From Acidobacteriota bacterium (lineage in GTDB: Bacteria > Acidobacteriota > Holophagae > Thermotomaculales > Thermotomaculaceae), in NCBI GenBank assembly GCA_013151025.1, contig JAADJC010000025.1, positions 1 through 34,631 on the forward strand: DNA of 34,631 nt. Reading direction: 5' to 3'. Below, piece after piece: positions 1 through 7,174 of this stretch. The notes beneath the pieces are model-generated. The model was not told the origin of the DNA, did not search any database, and saw only the letters and a list, made by a program, of their open reading frames with translations. Made by a program: the position numbers and the translations under genes. The stretch's first letter is position 1. The number at the start of each line of letters is the position of its first letter.

Positions 1-431
1 TTCTTTTTCATTCCATACGAGGCATTTTCAACTGCCGTTTCGGCACTGTCCGCCAACCCCAGAAACTCCAGAAGTTCTGCCACCCTTTTTTTGCATTCTT
101 TCGAAGGCAGGCCGTAAATAAGCCCCGCCATCCGTATGTGTTCCTGAATGGTCATCAGGGTAAACAGCGCCGCGTCTTCCAGCATCACACCAATATTCTT
201 TTTCACATTCAACGGTTGGCTCAGAATTGAAAACCCGTTTATCGACACGTCTCCGGCTTCGGGTTTAATCACCCCCGCCATAATCTTGAGTGTCGTACTT
301 TTCCCCGCCCCGTTTGGTCCGAGGAACCCAAATATTGACCCGCTTCCAACACTGAATGAGACGTTATCGAGGGCCTGAACCGTCCCGAACCGAATGGAAA
401 GCCCATTGACACTAATGATTTCTGGAATCAT
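1..431 (-). CDS. ABC transporter ATP-binding protein, C-terminus cut by window edge
   Basis: The first 143 codons of an ABC ATPase, probably of the ABC-2 exporter (CcmA/DrrA-like) class, which powers export through a separate membrane partner. The Walker A motif GPNGAGKST is at residues 38-46. The segment that normally holds the Q-loop glutamine reads GVMLEDAALF, so Glu replaces Gln, a variant I know from this exporter subclass. The window ends near YGMKK, just where the GMKQR-like signature region is expected, so Walker B and the H-loop lie outside. The ATG at 431 overlaps the stop of the upstream ORF by four bases (ATGA), suggesting translational coupling. The transported substrate cannot be told. 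Confidence 0.9.
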   Translation of the reverse strand, partial: MIPEIISVNGLSIRFGTVQALDNVSFSVGSGSIFGFLGPNGAGKSTTLKIMAGVIKPEAGDVSINGFSILSQPLNVKKNIGVMLEDAALFTLMTIQEHIRMAGLIYGLPSKECKKRVAELLEFLGLADSAETAVENASYGMKK

Positions 432-985
432 TCAGACAAACTCATGACTTTCACTAACTTCTTTCTTCTTGCATTGATTTTCTCAATTTCCGAATGGGAA
501 TAAAGAAATTCCAGTCGCTTAGTTTTTCTGTCGTAATCATATTCATTCATTAAAGTTAATTCTTTATCCCAAAATTGTTTTCTGAGCATTTCTTCAACCT
601 CTAACGCAGCCTTATCGCTTATTTCATAATCAAATTGCAACTTCAGTAAATTTTGAGAAGAAATGAAAGGAAACTTGCTTCTTCCAAATAACAGTAAATT
701 CGCCAAATATGGGCGCGGACAATAAATAATTCCTGTGCGTCCAATGGCAAATCCATTGTAAGTCCTAACGCTTTGCTCAAAGGAAACCAAGCCCTTGATC
801 GATTCTCTATCCTTTAGCAGGGGCAAAAACCGGGGACAGTCATCTCGTTTTCTCGTGCCGGGATAACCGACCCGGTCTGTCTTGAAGAACACGAGTTTGA
901 ACGGCATGTCCGGCCGCCGGGGACGCCGTGATTCCGGATCGGCGAGTTGCGAATGATAAGAACGGGATTCGGTTGCGGGTTGCAC
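428..985 (-). CDS. hypothetical protein, 185 aa, upstream of and overlapping the ABC ATPase
   Basis: I do not recognise a family. The frame opens with GTG at 985, preceded four bases away by GGAGG, and ends in an ATGA overlap with the ABC ATPase. Residues 1 to about 58 are Arg/Pro-rich and GC-rich. From about residue 60 to the end the DNA is clearly AT-richer and the protein looks globular, with a charged, Lys/Glu-rich C-terminus. The change of composition inside one frame suggests a fused or displaced 5' end. A start inside the AT-rich half is possible, but no ATG with a good ribosome site was seen there. No signal peptide or membrane segment is evident. It could be an ABC-associated accessory protein or a decayed insertion. 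Confidence 0.4.
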   Translation of the reverse strand: MQPATESRSYHSQLADPESRRPRRPDMPFKLVFFKTDRVGYPGTRKRDDCPRFLPLLKDRESIKGLVSFEQSVRTYNGFAIGRTGIIYCPRPYLANLLLFGRSKFPFISSQNLLKLQFDYEISDKAALEVEEMLRKQFWDKELTLMNEYDYDRKTKRLEFLYSHSEIEKINARRKKLVKVMSLSE

Positions 986-1130
986 TGTGCCTCCAAATGC
1001 TCGGTTTGGGTCATTTTACCACTTTGCGGAAGAATCGGGGGTGTCGTCGCATCGGATGGAGAGTTCCGAATAAAGGGCTGAAAAAGGGAGGACAGGGTGG
1101 AAAACGGGCAATAGGCCGTTGTTTCTGTTG

Positions 1131-1136
1131 TATACT
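1131..1136 (+). promoter_or_regulatory. possible -10 element (TATACT) for the M48 peptidase gene
   Basis: TATACT lies 30 bases before the ATG at 1166. No convincing -35 box is seen 16-18 bases upstream, so this is a weak promoter call. Confidence 0.3.
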
Positions 1137-1165
1137 ATGGGAAAAGTAAATGAACGGAGGGAAAG

Positions 1166-2524
1166 ATGGCTGTGCAGTTGGAGTCTTTTTCAGCTTCAGG
1201 AAGATTGACAAGACGGGAGTTCCTGTGGATAACAGGCATTGCCGGTACCGCCTTCGCGGTGGGATGTATGGTGAACCCGGTAACCGGCAAACAGCAACTG
1301 ATGCTGGTTTCAAGGGAGCAGGAAATTGCCCTGGACAGGGAAAGCTCCCCCCACCAGTTTTCGGCCGACTACGGGCCGGTTCAGGATACGGCGCTGAATC
1401 AGTATGTCAGCAAAGTGGGGCTCAATGTTGCCGCCCATTCCCACCGGCCGGATATGCCCTATTCTTTCCGTTGCGTCAATGCCTGTTATGCCAACGCGTA
1501 CGCCTTCCCCGGCGGCAGCATTGCCACAACCCGTGGCCTGCTGGTAAACCTGAACAATGAAGCGGAACTGGCGGCGCTGCTGGGCCATGAAATCGGCCAT
1601 GTGAATGCCAGACATACTGCCCAGCAGATGACGAAGAAAATGATGCTTGGGATTGCCCTGGCAATCGGAACCGTAGTCGTGGCGGAAAAAAACAAGAAGT
1701 ACGCCCCGCTGGCCGCAGGATTGGGCGCTGTGGGCGCCGGAGCGCTGCTGGCACATTACAGCAGGAATGATGAACGCCAGGCCGATCAACTTGGGATGAA
1801 ATACATGGTTCGAAGCGGATACAATCCGGAAGGGATGGTTCAGCTGATGGAGGTACTGCAAAGTATGTCCAAACGGAAACCTGGATTTTTCGAACAGATG
1901 TTTGCGTCCCACCCCATGAGCTCGGAACGGTTCGTCACCGCAAAAAGCCGGGTAACGACTCTGTATGCCGAGAAAGCCAAACTGCCTTTTTTCCAGGAAC
2001 GATTTATGGATCATACGGTAAAACTCCGAAGGTTGAAACCCGCCATTGAGGCGTTTGAAAACGGTTCGATCGCCATCACAAAGAAAAAATATGCAGTTGC
2101 GGAGACCCAGTTGAAAAAGGGCCTGAAACTGGCACCCCGTGATTACACAGGCCTGACTCTGATGGCAAAACTGCAGCTGACAAAGGAGAACTATGCCCGC
2201 GCCGAGCTGTACGCGAAAAAAGCCGAGTCTGTGTACCCCGGCGAAGCCCAGGCTCACCATGTTGCCGGGGTGGCGGAGCTTTCCATTAAACGCTACGAGG
2301 AAGCATATGCCGATTTTGACCGGTACGAAAAACTGCTTCCCGGTAATCCCAACACCCTTTTTTTCAAAGGATTGTCTCAGGAAGGTATGCAGCACAAAAG
2401 ACAGGCTGCCTTCGAATATCAACGTTTCCTGAAAGTGGTCAGCTCCGGAGAACAGGCGGGCTACGCCCGGGACCGGCTTGTAAGCTGGGGATTTATGAAA
2501 GAACCGGCACCGGCAACCGAATAA
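1166..2524 (+). CDS. M48-family zinc metalloprotease lipoprotein with TPR-like C-terminus
   Basis: A predicted envelope protease of the M48 (BepA/YfgC-like) type, a family involved in outer-membrane protein quality control. The N-terminus has a Tat-like motif TRREFL (residues 15-20), a hydrophobic stretch, and a lipobox AVGC with Cys34, so it is probably exported folded and lipidated. The zinc motif HEIGH is at 141-145 and the third ligand Glu203 lies in DERQAD. A hydrophobic Ala/Gly-rich segment sits between them, around 160-197. Residues about 285-445 form helical repeats resembling TPRs. The length of 452 aa fits M48-TPR proteins. GGAGG five bases before the ATG supports the start. It stands apart from the next gene by about 37 bases and may share its transcript. 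Confidence 0.9.
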   Translation: MAVQLESFSASGRLTRREFLWITGIAGTAFAVGCMVNPVTGKQQLMLVSREQEIALDRESSPHQFSADYGPVQDTALNQYVSKVGLNVAAHSHRPDMPYSFRCVNACYANAYAFPGGSIATTRGLLVNLNNEAELAALLGHEIGHVNARHTAQQMTKKMMLGIALAIGTVVVAEKNKKYAPLAAGLGAVGAGALLAHYSRNDERQADQLGMKYMVRSGYNPEGMVQLMEVLQSMSKRKPGFFEQMFASHPMSSERFVTAKSRVTTLYAEKAKLPFFQERFMDHTVKLRRLKPAIEAFENGSIAITKKKYAVAETQLKKGLKLAPRDYTGLTLMAKLQLTKENYARAELYAKKAESVYPGEAQAHHVAGVAELSIKRYEEAYADFDRYEKLLPGNPNTLFFKGLSQEGMQHKRQAAFEYQRFLKVVSSGEQAGYARDRLVSWGFMKEPAPATE

Positions 2525-2561
2525 ACCGGCATTAATAAAATTCTGCGGCATGGAGTCAGAA

Positions 2562-3401
2562 ATGAAATATTTTTTATCAATTACATTGGTGGCTTTGTTG
2601 ACAGTTCCAGGAGTTTCCGGGGAAAGACTGACAAAGGTATGGGAAACCAACCCGGTTCTAATAACTGTAGAATCTATTAATTACGATGGGAAGCGAGATG
2701 TGCTGTATGCATCCTGCATTAACGGCGGCCCGGCAGCCAAAGACGGCAACGGATTCATCGCTAAACTGAAGCCCAACGGCACCATTATCCGACTGAAATG
2801 GATTACCGACCTCAACGCGCCCAAGGGTGCCACCATTGCGGGGGATACCCTTTATGTGTCCGACATTGACGTACTGGTTGAGGTTGACATTTCATCCGGA
2901 AAAATCACCGGGCGGTTTCTCGCCCCCAATGCGAAATTCCTCAACGACGTGGCGGTGGGACCGGACGGCATGATCTATGTGTCAGATTCTTCCGCAGTCA
3001 GCACAGTTTATCGGTTTGATGGGAAGAAGCTTATGCCATGGTTTCATGACAGCAGAATTCCAGGACCCAATGGTCTGGCAGTGGCAGGGAAAAATCTTCT
3101 GGTGGGAAGCGGAAAAAACGGGGCGATTGCCTCCGTTTCATTTGAAACCGGATCGGTGGAAATTCTCACCGATTCAAAATATGGTGTGGACGGTTTGATC
3201 CCCCTTGGAAAAAACCGGTTCCTGACCTCTGACTGGCAGGGGCACGTGGGTATTTCCGGGCCGGATTCAACCTATTCTCTGCTTCTTAACACCACAGCCC
3301 GGCATGTCAACGCCGCCGATCTGGGATACATTCCATCGAAAAAGCTGGTAATTGTTCCCACTTTTTTCCACAACACGGTTGCTGCGTATAAGATAGAGTG
3401 A
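2562..3401 (+). CDS. exported SMP-30/gluconolactonase-like beta-propeller protein
   Basis: A predicted secreted six-bladed propeller of the SMP-30/NHL-like class, 279 aa. The ATG at 2562 is preferred over the in-frame ATG at 2550: only the former has a ribosome site (GGAG at 2552-2555), and it gives a clean signal peptide with Lys2, a hydrophobic core and a break near VSG. Propeller blade motifs recur, such as TLYVSDID, PDGMIYVSDSS and GPNGLAVAGKNLLVGSG. The family includes lactonases and sugar-binding sensors. The metal ligands needed to call an active lactonase could not be assigned, so the substrate is unknown. A role together with the neighbouring protease is speculation. Confidence 0.75.
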   Translation: MKYFLSITLVALLTVPGVSGERLTKVWETNPVLITVESINYDGKRDVLYASCINGGPAAKDGNGFIAKLKPNGTIIRLKWITDLNAPKGATIAGDTLYVSDIDVLVEVDISSGKITGRFLAPNAKFLNDVAVGPDGMIYVSDSSAVSTVYRFDGKKLMPWFHDSRIPGPNGLAVAGKNLLVGSGKNGAIASVSFETGSVEILTDSKYGVDGLIPLGKNRFLTSDWQGHVGISGPDSTYSLLLNTTARHVNAADLGYIPSKKLVIVPTFFHNTVAAYKIE

Positions 3402-3414
3402 CGCAAAGCAGCGC

Positions 3415-3444
3415 AGGTTGAGGTTAAGTAAAAGGCAAGGTTGA
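3415..3444 (+). repeat. period-6 word array downstream of the beta-propeller gene
   Basis: Units AGGTTG, AGGTTA, AGTAAA, AGGCAA, GGTTGA follow one another with a 6-base period. The first 18 bases are identical to 9614-9631, another gene end. Purine-rich on the coding strand. Confidence 0.6.
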
Positions 3445-3471
3445 ATACGGAGAAAGACAGGGAGACAGATT

Positions 3472-4233
3472 ATGTTTGAAAAAGCGATTGTGAGAAAACC
3501 ATCGGAGCGGTATACGGAGGGAATTACCACCTCCACACTGGGTGTGCCAAACCTTGAAAAGGCACTTGCACAGCACAATCAATACATAGACGCGCTGAAG
3601 AAATGCGGTGTGAAAGTGACGGTTCTGGAAGGGAACAACCAGTTTCCGGACAGCACATTCGTGGAAGACGAAGCCGTTATAGTTGGAAAACTGGTAGTGG
3701 TCACAAGACCGGGCAATCCCAGCCGGGCCGGGGAAGCCGCACTGATTACCCCTGTGTTGGAGAATTTTTTCGAAAGAATGGAGCAAATCACCTCGCCGGG
3801 GACTCTGGACGGCGGTGACGTAATGGAAGTGGGCTCCACCTTTTTTATCGGACTATCTGAGAGAACCAATGGCGAAGGCGCAAAACAATTGAAATCCATA
3901 GTAGAGCGGGAAGGATACCATGCATTTATGATTCCTGTGGGCACAGGCCTTCATCTCAAAACCTTCATGGGCGTTGTGGGGGAAAATGACATTGTGGTAC
4001 TGGACCGATTTCAGGACAGGCCGGAGATTTCCGGGTTAAACCGCCTCGTGGTTTCACCGGAAAACACCTACGCCTGCAACTGCCGTCGCGTCAACAATAA
4101 TGTTATTCTCCCTGCAGGATTCCCCGCCGTTTCAACCATGCTGACTGAAAACGGTTTTTCCATTCTCGAAGTCGAACTGTCTGAGTTCCAAAAAATGGAC
4201 GGCGGCATTTCCTGCCTCTCTCTCTTGTTTTAG
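3472..4233 (+). CDS. ddaH: N(G),N(G)-dimethylarginine dimethylaminohydrolase (DDAH)
   Basis: A cytosolic guanidino-group-modifying enzyme that hydrolyses methylated arginines to citrulline and methylamines. All signature elements of the family are visible: substrate loop FPDSTFVED with Asp60, Glu65 and Asp66, a GGDV segment at 113-116, the catalytic histidine His160 in GLHLKT, and the nucleophile Cys248 in GGISCLS close to the C-terminus. The length of 253 aa matches DDAH and is far shorter than arginine deiminase (about 400 aa). There is no signal peptide. GGGAGA lies about eight bases before the ATG. No other arginine or citrulline gene is nearby, so its physiological role here is open. Related amidinohydrolases are the main alternative. 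Confidence 0.88.
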   Translation: MFEKAIVRKPSERYTEGITTSTLGVPNLEKALAQHNQYIDALKKCGVKVTVLEGNNQFPDSTFVEDEAVIVGKLVVVTRPGNPSRAGEAALITPVLENFFERMEQITSPGTLDGGDVMEVGSTFFIGLSERTNGEGAKQLKSIVEREGYHAFMIPVGTGLHLKTFMGVVGENDIVVLDRFQDRPEISGLNRLVVSPENTYACNCRRVNNNVILPAGFPAVSTMLTENGFSILEVELSEFQKMDGGISCLSLLF

Positions 4234-4242
4234 TGGCGGCAA

Positions 4243-4294
4243 CGGCGCTCTGCGCCGAATGTTGAGTGATGAATCTTACGTGTTGAATGAAGAA
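4243..4294 (+). repeat. composite repeat copy A: GC hairpin plus five 7-base units
   Basis: Hairpin CGGCGC-TCT-GCGCCG (4243-4257), then AA, then units TGTTGAG, TGATGAA, TCTTACG, TGTTGAA, TGAAGAA in exact 7-base phase (4260-4294). It begins 10 bases after the ddaH stop. Copies B (4414) and C (23056) have the same order. Confidence 0.8.
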
Positions 4295-4298
4295 AGAA

Positions 4299-4358
4299 GA
4301 GTGCCAAAAAAGAAAAAGAATCACCTTTTTCATCTATTCTAAATCTTCTCCGGCACTC
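4299..4358 (+). terminator. possible stem-loop after ddaH
   Basis: GAGTGCC (4299-4305) pairs perfectly with GGCACTC (4352-4358) across a 46-base A- and T-rich loop. There is no T-run after it, so an intrinsic terminator is not certain. Confidence 0.35.
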
Positions 4359-4413
4359 AACCTCGGTCTTGCCTTCCACTCAAACTTGGCTCCAGAGTGG
4401 GCGTGGGCACAAG

Positions 4414-4465
4414 CGGCGCGTTGCGCCGGATGTTAAATGATAGATGCAAGGTGTCAGGTGCTAGA
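4414..4465 (+). repeat. composite repeat copy B: GC hairpin plus five 7-base units
   Basis: Hairpin CGGCGC-GTT-GCGCCG (4414-4428), then GA, then units TGTTAAA, TGATAGA, TGCAAGG, TGTCAGG, TGCTAGA (4431-4465), all in 7-base phase. The units have drifted more than those in copies A and C, but the phase is kept. Confidence 0.8.
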
Positions 4466-4586
4466 AGCAGTACTGAGTTGGCTATGAACGGTGCATAGTC
4501 AATTCTTTGGATTTCTGAACCCATCACTCCACGCATCACTTCTTTATTTACTCAATCTGGTTCCTCCTTGTCTAATCCTTGTCCCT

Positions 4587-5477
4587 TCAGAACCGGTGGG
4601 TCAATGTCGTGACGGCGATCCAGCCTTCGGAGCGATCAATGGCGTTGAACTCCTTCAGCACACGTATCGAAAGCAGCAGACCGGCCTTTGGCAGTACGGT
4701 GCTGATTTCCGGGCCAATGGCCATCACCCGGTCCCGGACACCCCTACCGGAAATCGCTCCGGAATCCGCATCCACCTGCCATGCACCGTAGCCGGCAATT
4801 CCCACATCTGTGAACCGGCCAAAGGTATGGCCAAGGCCGAATTCAAAGTGAAAATCATTTCCCGGTGATATGCGGGTGGCGCCACTGGTGCCATGGGTTT
4901 CGTACCGGCTGAGTATGGAAAGAGTGGTTTTTCGACTCTCGTCGAGGTAAATGGTTCCACCCAGGGTAAACATGGTGGTGGCATAGTCTTTCCCCGGTGA
5001 TGCCGGATGCTGTGCCGAAAAATTGCCGGTTTTAAAGAAAACTCCGACTGCGGCGGACAGGTCAGCCCGCTTGAAATGCCAGCTTAAAATAATGGGTTCA
5101 ATGAGAATATTCCCGAACCCCGTTCGGGTTTCATCCAGCGCCATCGCGTCAATACTGAGAGAAGTGCGAACCAGCGGCAAGGTAATATCAAAACCGTAGT
5201 CTGCCCCCATAAATTTGTATTTTGTAATGAAAATCAACCGGCTCACCACTGCGGACACGTCTGCGTTGAACCCTACCGGGAGCTTACCGCCATCCGGTCC
5301 TGCCAGACTGTCGGCAGAGTAAAACACAACGTAATTGCGGGTGTACAGACCCGGCGGCGGAACGGAACCGGCTTTGATTCCCTCCACGCCGTTGACGTAT
5401 TCGCCGCCTGTCCCTGCAACGGATGCAACCGCAACCACAACAAATAAAAGATAAAAGAATCCTTTAATCGAAAACAT
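4587..5477 (-). CDS. outer-membrane beta-barrel protein, Phenol_MetA_deg/SphA-like family
   Basis: A predicted outer-membrane protein of 296 aa. Residues 1 to about 22 form a signal peptide. The mature start has the family-typical stretch AGSVPPPGLYTRNYVVFY, followed by alternating amphipathic strands (for example FGNILIEPIILSWHF and FHFEFGLGHTFGRF). The C-terminus ends THRF, with the terminal aromatic residue expected for barrel assembly. The family is named after the phenol-degradation MetA pathway but is widespread, and its transport or structural role is mostly unproven, so no substrate is claimed. It follows trpB with a gap of about 70 bases on the same strand. A GGAGAA ribosome site precedes the ATG. 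Whether it is co-transcribed with trpB is unclear. Confidence 0.75.
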   Translation of the reverse strand: MFSIKGFFYLLFVVVAVASVAGTGGEYVNGVEGIKAGSVPPPGLYTRNYVVFYSADSLAGPDGGKLPVGFNADVSAVVSRLIFITKYKFMGADYGFDITLPLVRTSLSIDAMALDETRTGFGNILIEPIILSWHFKRADLSAAVGVFFKTGNFSAQHPASPGKDYATTMFTLGGTIYLDESRKTTLSILSRYETHGTSGATRISPGNDFHFEFGLGHTFGRFTDVGIAGYGAWQVDADSGAISGRGVRDRVMAIGPEISTVLPKAGLLLSIRVLKEFNAIDRSEGWIAVTTLTHRF

Positions 5478-5549
5478 ACAATTCTCCTGTAATTTAATTG
5501 CCCCTGCGTAATCCAGGCAAGGGTAAATGAATAAGTGTTCCGCTGCAAT

Positions 5550-6743
5550 TTATCCGAGATAGGGTGCCAAGCTCTCCATATCCTTGTCTCCACGACCGGA
5601 AAGGTTGACGAGAATTACTTTGTCCGAAGGCAATTCCGCTGCCAGTTTCAGAGCGTACGCCACCGCGTGTGCGGATTCAATGGCGGGGATAATACCTTCC
5701 AGCCGGGAAAGAAGCTGGAACGCGTCCAGTGCTTCCCTGTCCGATGCCATCTTATAAGTAGCCCGGCCAATCTGTTTCAGATATGCGTGCTGAGGCCCCA
5801 CCGAGGGGTAGTCCAGCCCTGAAGCAATGGAGTACACCGGGGCAGGCTCACCGTTTTCGTCTTTCAGCATAATGGAATTGAATCCGTGCATAATGCCTTC
5901 CTCGCCGAAGGTCAATGACGCTGCATGGTCACCGAGTTTCAGGCTCTTCCCCGAAGGTTCCACCCCTACGATTTTCACATCTGCATCATCCAGGAAATTA
6001 TGAAACAGGCCGATTGCGTTACTGCCGCCCCCGACACAGGCCACCAGATAGTCCGGCAGACGTTCTTCCTGTTCCAGAATCTGGCGCTTTGCTTCAATGC
6101 CGACTATTTTTTGAAAATCTCGAATCATGGAGGGATAGGGATGAGGGCCGACGGCGGAACCCAGGGCATAAAAAACGTTCTCGAAATCCTGTACAAAAGC
6201 CATCAATGCGGAATCTACCGCTTCTTTCAGGGTGGCGGCACCTTCTGTCACCGGAATCACGTTGGCACCGAGAAGTTTCATCCTAAGCACATTGGGCGCC
6301 TGCTTTTCCATATCTACCGCACCCATGTACACGTCACAATCAAAGCCGAAGAGGGCCGCAACTGTCGCAGTCGCCACCCCATGCTGGCCGGCACCGGTTT
6401 CCGCAATGAGTTTCTTCTTACCCATTGCACGGGCCAGCAGGCCTTCGCCGATAGTATGGTTAATCTTATGGGCACCGGTGTGGTTCAGGTCTTCCCGCTT
6501 CAGATAGATTTTCGCGCCGCCGGCATGACGAGTCAGCCGTTCGGCAAAATACAACGGCGACGGACGCCCGGCATACTGCTTCATAAAATAGGCGAAATCC
6601 AGCTGAAAAGATTCGGATGGCACAATTGTCTCATAGGCTTCGGTCAGTTCGGCCAGAATGGGAACCAAGGGTTCCGGTACGTAACTGCCGCCAAAAGAGC
6701 CAAAAAAACCAGTAAGTTCCTGAGTTTGTGTAGAAATCGACAT
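5550..6743 (-). CDS. trpB: tryptophan synthase beta chain
   Basis: Joins indole and serine to form tryptophan using pyridoxal phosphate. The start at 6743 is chosen over the upstream in-frame ATG at 6770 because AAGGAG lies six bases before it. This gives 397 aa and the usual N-terminus ([13 protein letters not shown]). The PLP lysine is Lys93 in HTGAHKINH, the phosphate-binding loop is GGGSNAIG, and NLSGRGDKD is near the C-terminus. It is the TrpB1 type by length and motifs. No trpA or other trp gene lies within reach, so the alpha subunit must be elsewhere or absent. A Trp-containing leader peptide and terminator lie directly upstream, implying attenuation control. Confidence 0.95.
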   Translation of the reverse strand: MSISTQTQELTGFFGSFGGSYVPEPLVPILAELTEAYETIVPSESFQLDFAYFMKQYAGRPSPLYFAERLTRHAGGAKIYLKREDLNHTGAHKINHTIGEGLLARAMGKKKLIAETGAGQHGVATATVAALFGFDCDVYMGAVDMEKQAPNVLRMKLLGANVIPVTEGAATLKEAVDSALMAFVQDFENVFYALGSAVGPHPYPSMIRDFQKIVGIEAKRQILEQEERLPDYLVACVGGGSNAIGLFHNFLDDADVKIVGVEPSGKSLKLGDHAASLTFGEEGIMHGFNSIMLKDENGEPAPVYSIASGLDYPSVGPQHAYLKQIGRATYKMASDREALDAFQLLSRLEGIIPAIESAHAVAYALKLAAELPSDKVILVNLSGRGDKDMESLAPYLG

Positions 6744-6790
6744 AGCATTCTCCTTCAAAAATCCGCGCACTGGCAGAATTTGTTTGTGTT

Positions 6791-6827
6791 AAAAATCAGT
6801 AACCGTTTCGACGGTTAAAATTTCTGA
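6791..6827 (-). terminator. probable attenuator terminator before trpB
   Basis: On the minus strand TAACCGT pairs with ACGGTTA around a CGAA loop (6800-6817). The stem extends as TCAG/CTGA (6824-6827 with 6796-6799) across a 6-base bulge, and five T follow (6791-6795). It sits 28 bases after the leader-peptide stop and 47 bases before the trpB ATG. An 8-bp alternative pairing is possible between leader TCGAGGTT (6880-6887, minus) and AACC-G-TCGA of the terminator. Codon 14, part of that pairing, would probably lie under a ribosome stalled at the Trp codons, so the exact switching scheme is unresolved. Confidence 0.6.
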
Positions 6828-6855
6828 ATTGTCTAAAGGAAGAGAAAAACGATGG

Positions 6856-6921
6856 TCAGCTTCGCCAAACCCAGGAGGCAACCTCGATCAGCCGTGTGGA
6901 CTTGAGTACGATTTTTTTCAT
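6856..6921 (-). CDS. trpL: tryptophan leader peptide (21 aa, two Trp codons)
   Basis: A short ORF directly upstream of trpB. It starts with ATG-AAA-AAA after a strong AAGGAGG (five bases to the ATG) and ends with the residues SWVWRS and TGA. Trp codons are at positions 17 and 19 (6871-6873 and 6865-6867), close to the stop. A TTGACA-type promoter lies just upstream and an intrinsic terminator just downstream, the arrangement of classical transcription attenuation, in which charged tRNA-Trp sets ribosome progress. Its likely function is regulatory. The peptide itself need not accumulate. The 21-aa length is like known trpL peptides. The two Trp codons are separated by Val rather than adjacent. 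Confidence 0.75.
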   Translation of the reverse strand: MKKIVLKSTRLIEVASWVWRS

Positions 6922-6951
6922 GGCGACCTCCTTCAAAAAGTAATGAAAGAG

Positions 6952-6981
6952 ACTCTACACCGTACCGGGTACACCTGTCAA
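6952..6981 (-). promoter_or_regulatory. trpL-trpB promoter with palindromic spacer
   Basis: TTGACA (-35, 6976-6981) and TAGAGT (-10, 6952-6957) with an 18-base spacer. The spacer holds the palindrome GTACC-C-GGTAC (6962-6972), which could be a repressor operator covering the promoter. The repressor is unknown. Transcription would start about 25-30 bases before the leader ATG. Confidence 0.65.
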
Positions 6982-6991
6982 GAAAAAACTT

Positions 6992-7032
6992 GCCCTTCGG
7001 GCCGTGAATGGTGAAAAGTGGATAGTGGCCGG
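6992..7032 (+). repeat. composite repeat copy E: hairpin plus four 7-base units
   Basis: Hairpin GCCC-TTC-GGGC (6992-7002), then CG, then units TGAATGG, TGAAAAG, TGGATAG, TGGCCGG (7005-7032). Same build as copies A-C but with a different hairpin sequence. It lies just upstream of the trp promoter. Confidence 0.65.
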
Positions 7033-7116
7033 CTACAGAAAAGAACAGACAGAACAGTCCTCTTCTCATTTTTGTCCTGCACTTACATTTTCTTTTCCCG
7101 GACCCTCCACCATTTA

Positions 7117-7174
7117 GGATGAGTTGGGGTAGGAGTAGGAGGCAGAAAAATCAGGGAGTTTGCCATCCCCATCT
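7117..7174 (+). repeat. period-6 G-rich array followed by a conserved module
   Basis: GGATGAG then GGGGTA, GGAGTA, GGAGG (7126-7142), closely matching the reverse complement of 21793-21818. It is followed at 7145-7174 by a module beginning GAAAAATCAGGGAGTT that recurs at 23105-23134 with only a few changes. Confidence 0.6.

Larger units (their letters stand above)
4234..4586. other. 353-base intergenic region between two convergent gene ends, filled with repeats
   Basis: No gene is supported. It holds two hairpin-plus-7-base arrays (4243-4294 and 4414-4465), a 7-bp inverted repeat (4299-4358), and fragments of the words GAGTTGGC (4474-4481) and, on the minus strand, TGATGGG around 4516-4522. 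The same words occur in the gaps near 7150, 18050 and 23040. Confidence 0.7.

Noticed and set aside
1310-2650. 446-codon open frame on the minus strand
   Set aside because: It lies wholly opposite the M48 peptidase gene, which has catalytic motifs, a signal peptide and a ribosome site; this frame has none.
4243-4465. CRISPR array
   Set aside because: The units are seven bases without spacers of equal length, and no cas gene is present.
5925-6818. 297-codon open frame on the plus strand
   Set aside because: Antisense to trpB and its leader; no recognisable domain or ribosome site.
6829-7014. 61-codon plus-strand frame before the acyl-CoA dehydrogenases
   Set aside because: It is antisense to the trp leader and promoter and has no family likeness.
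6976-7070. T-box or riboswitch upstream of trpB
   Set aside because: No T-box sequence or other known aptamer pattern was seen; the leader-peptide explanation fits better.
7126-7142. G-quadruplex at the G-rich words
   Set aside because: Only runs of two to four G with short loops; a two-layer structure is possible but cannot be supported from sequence alone.
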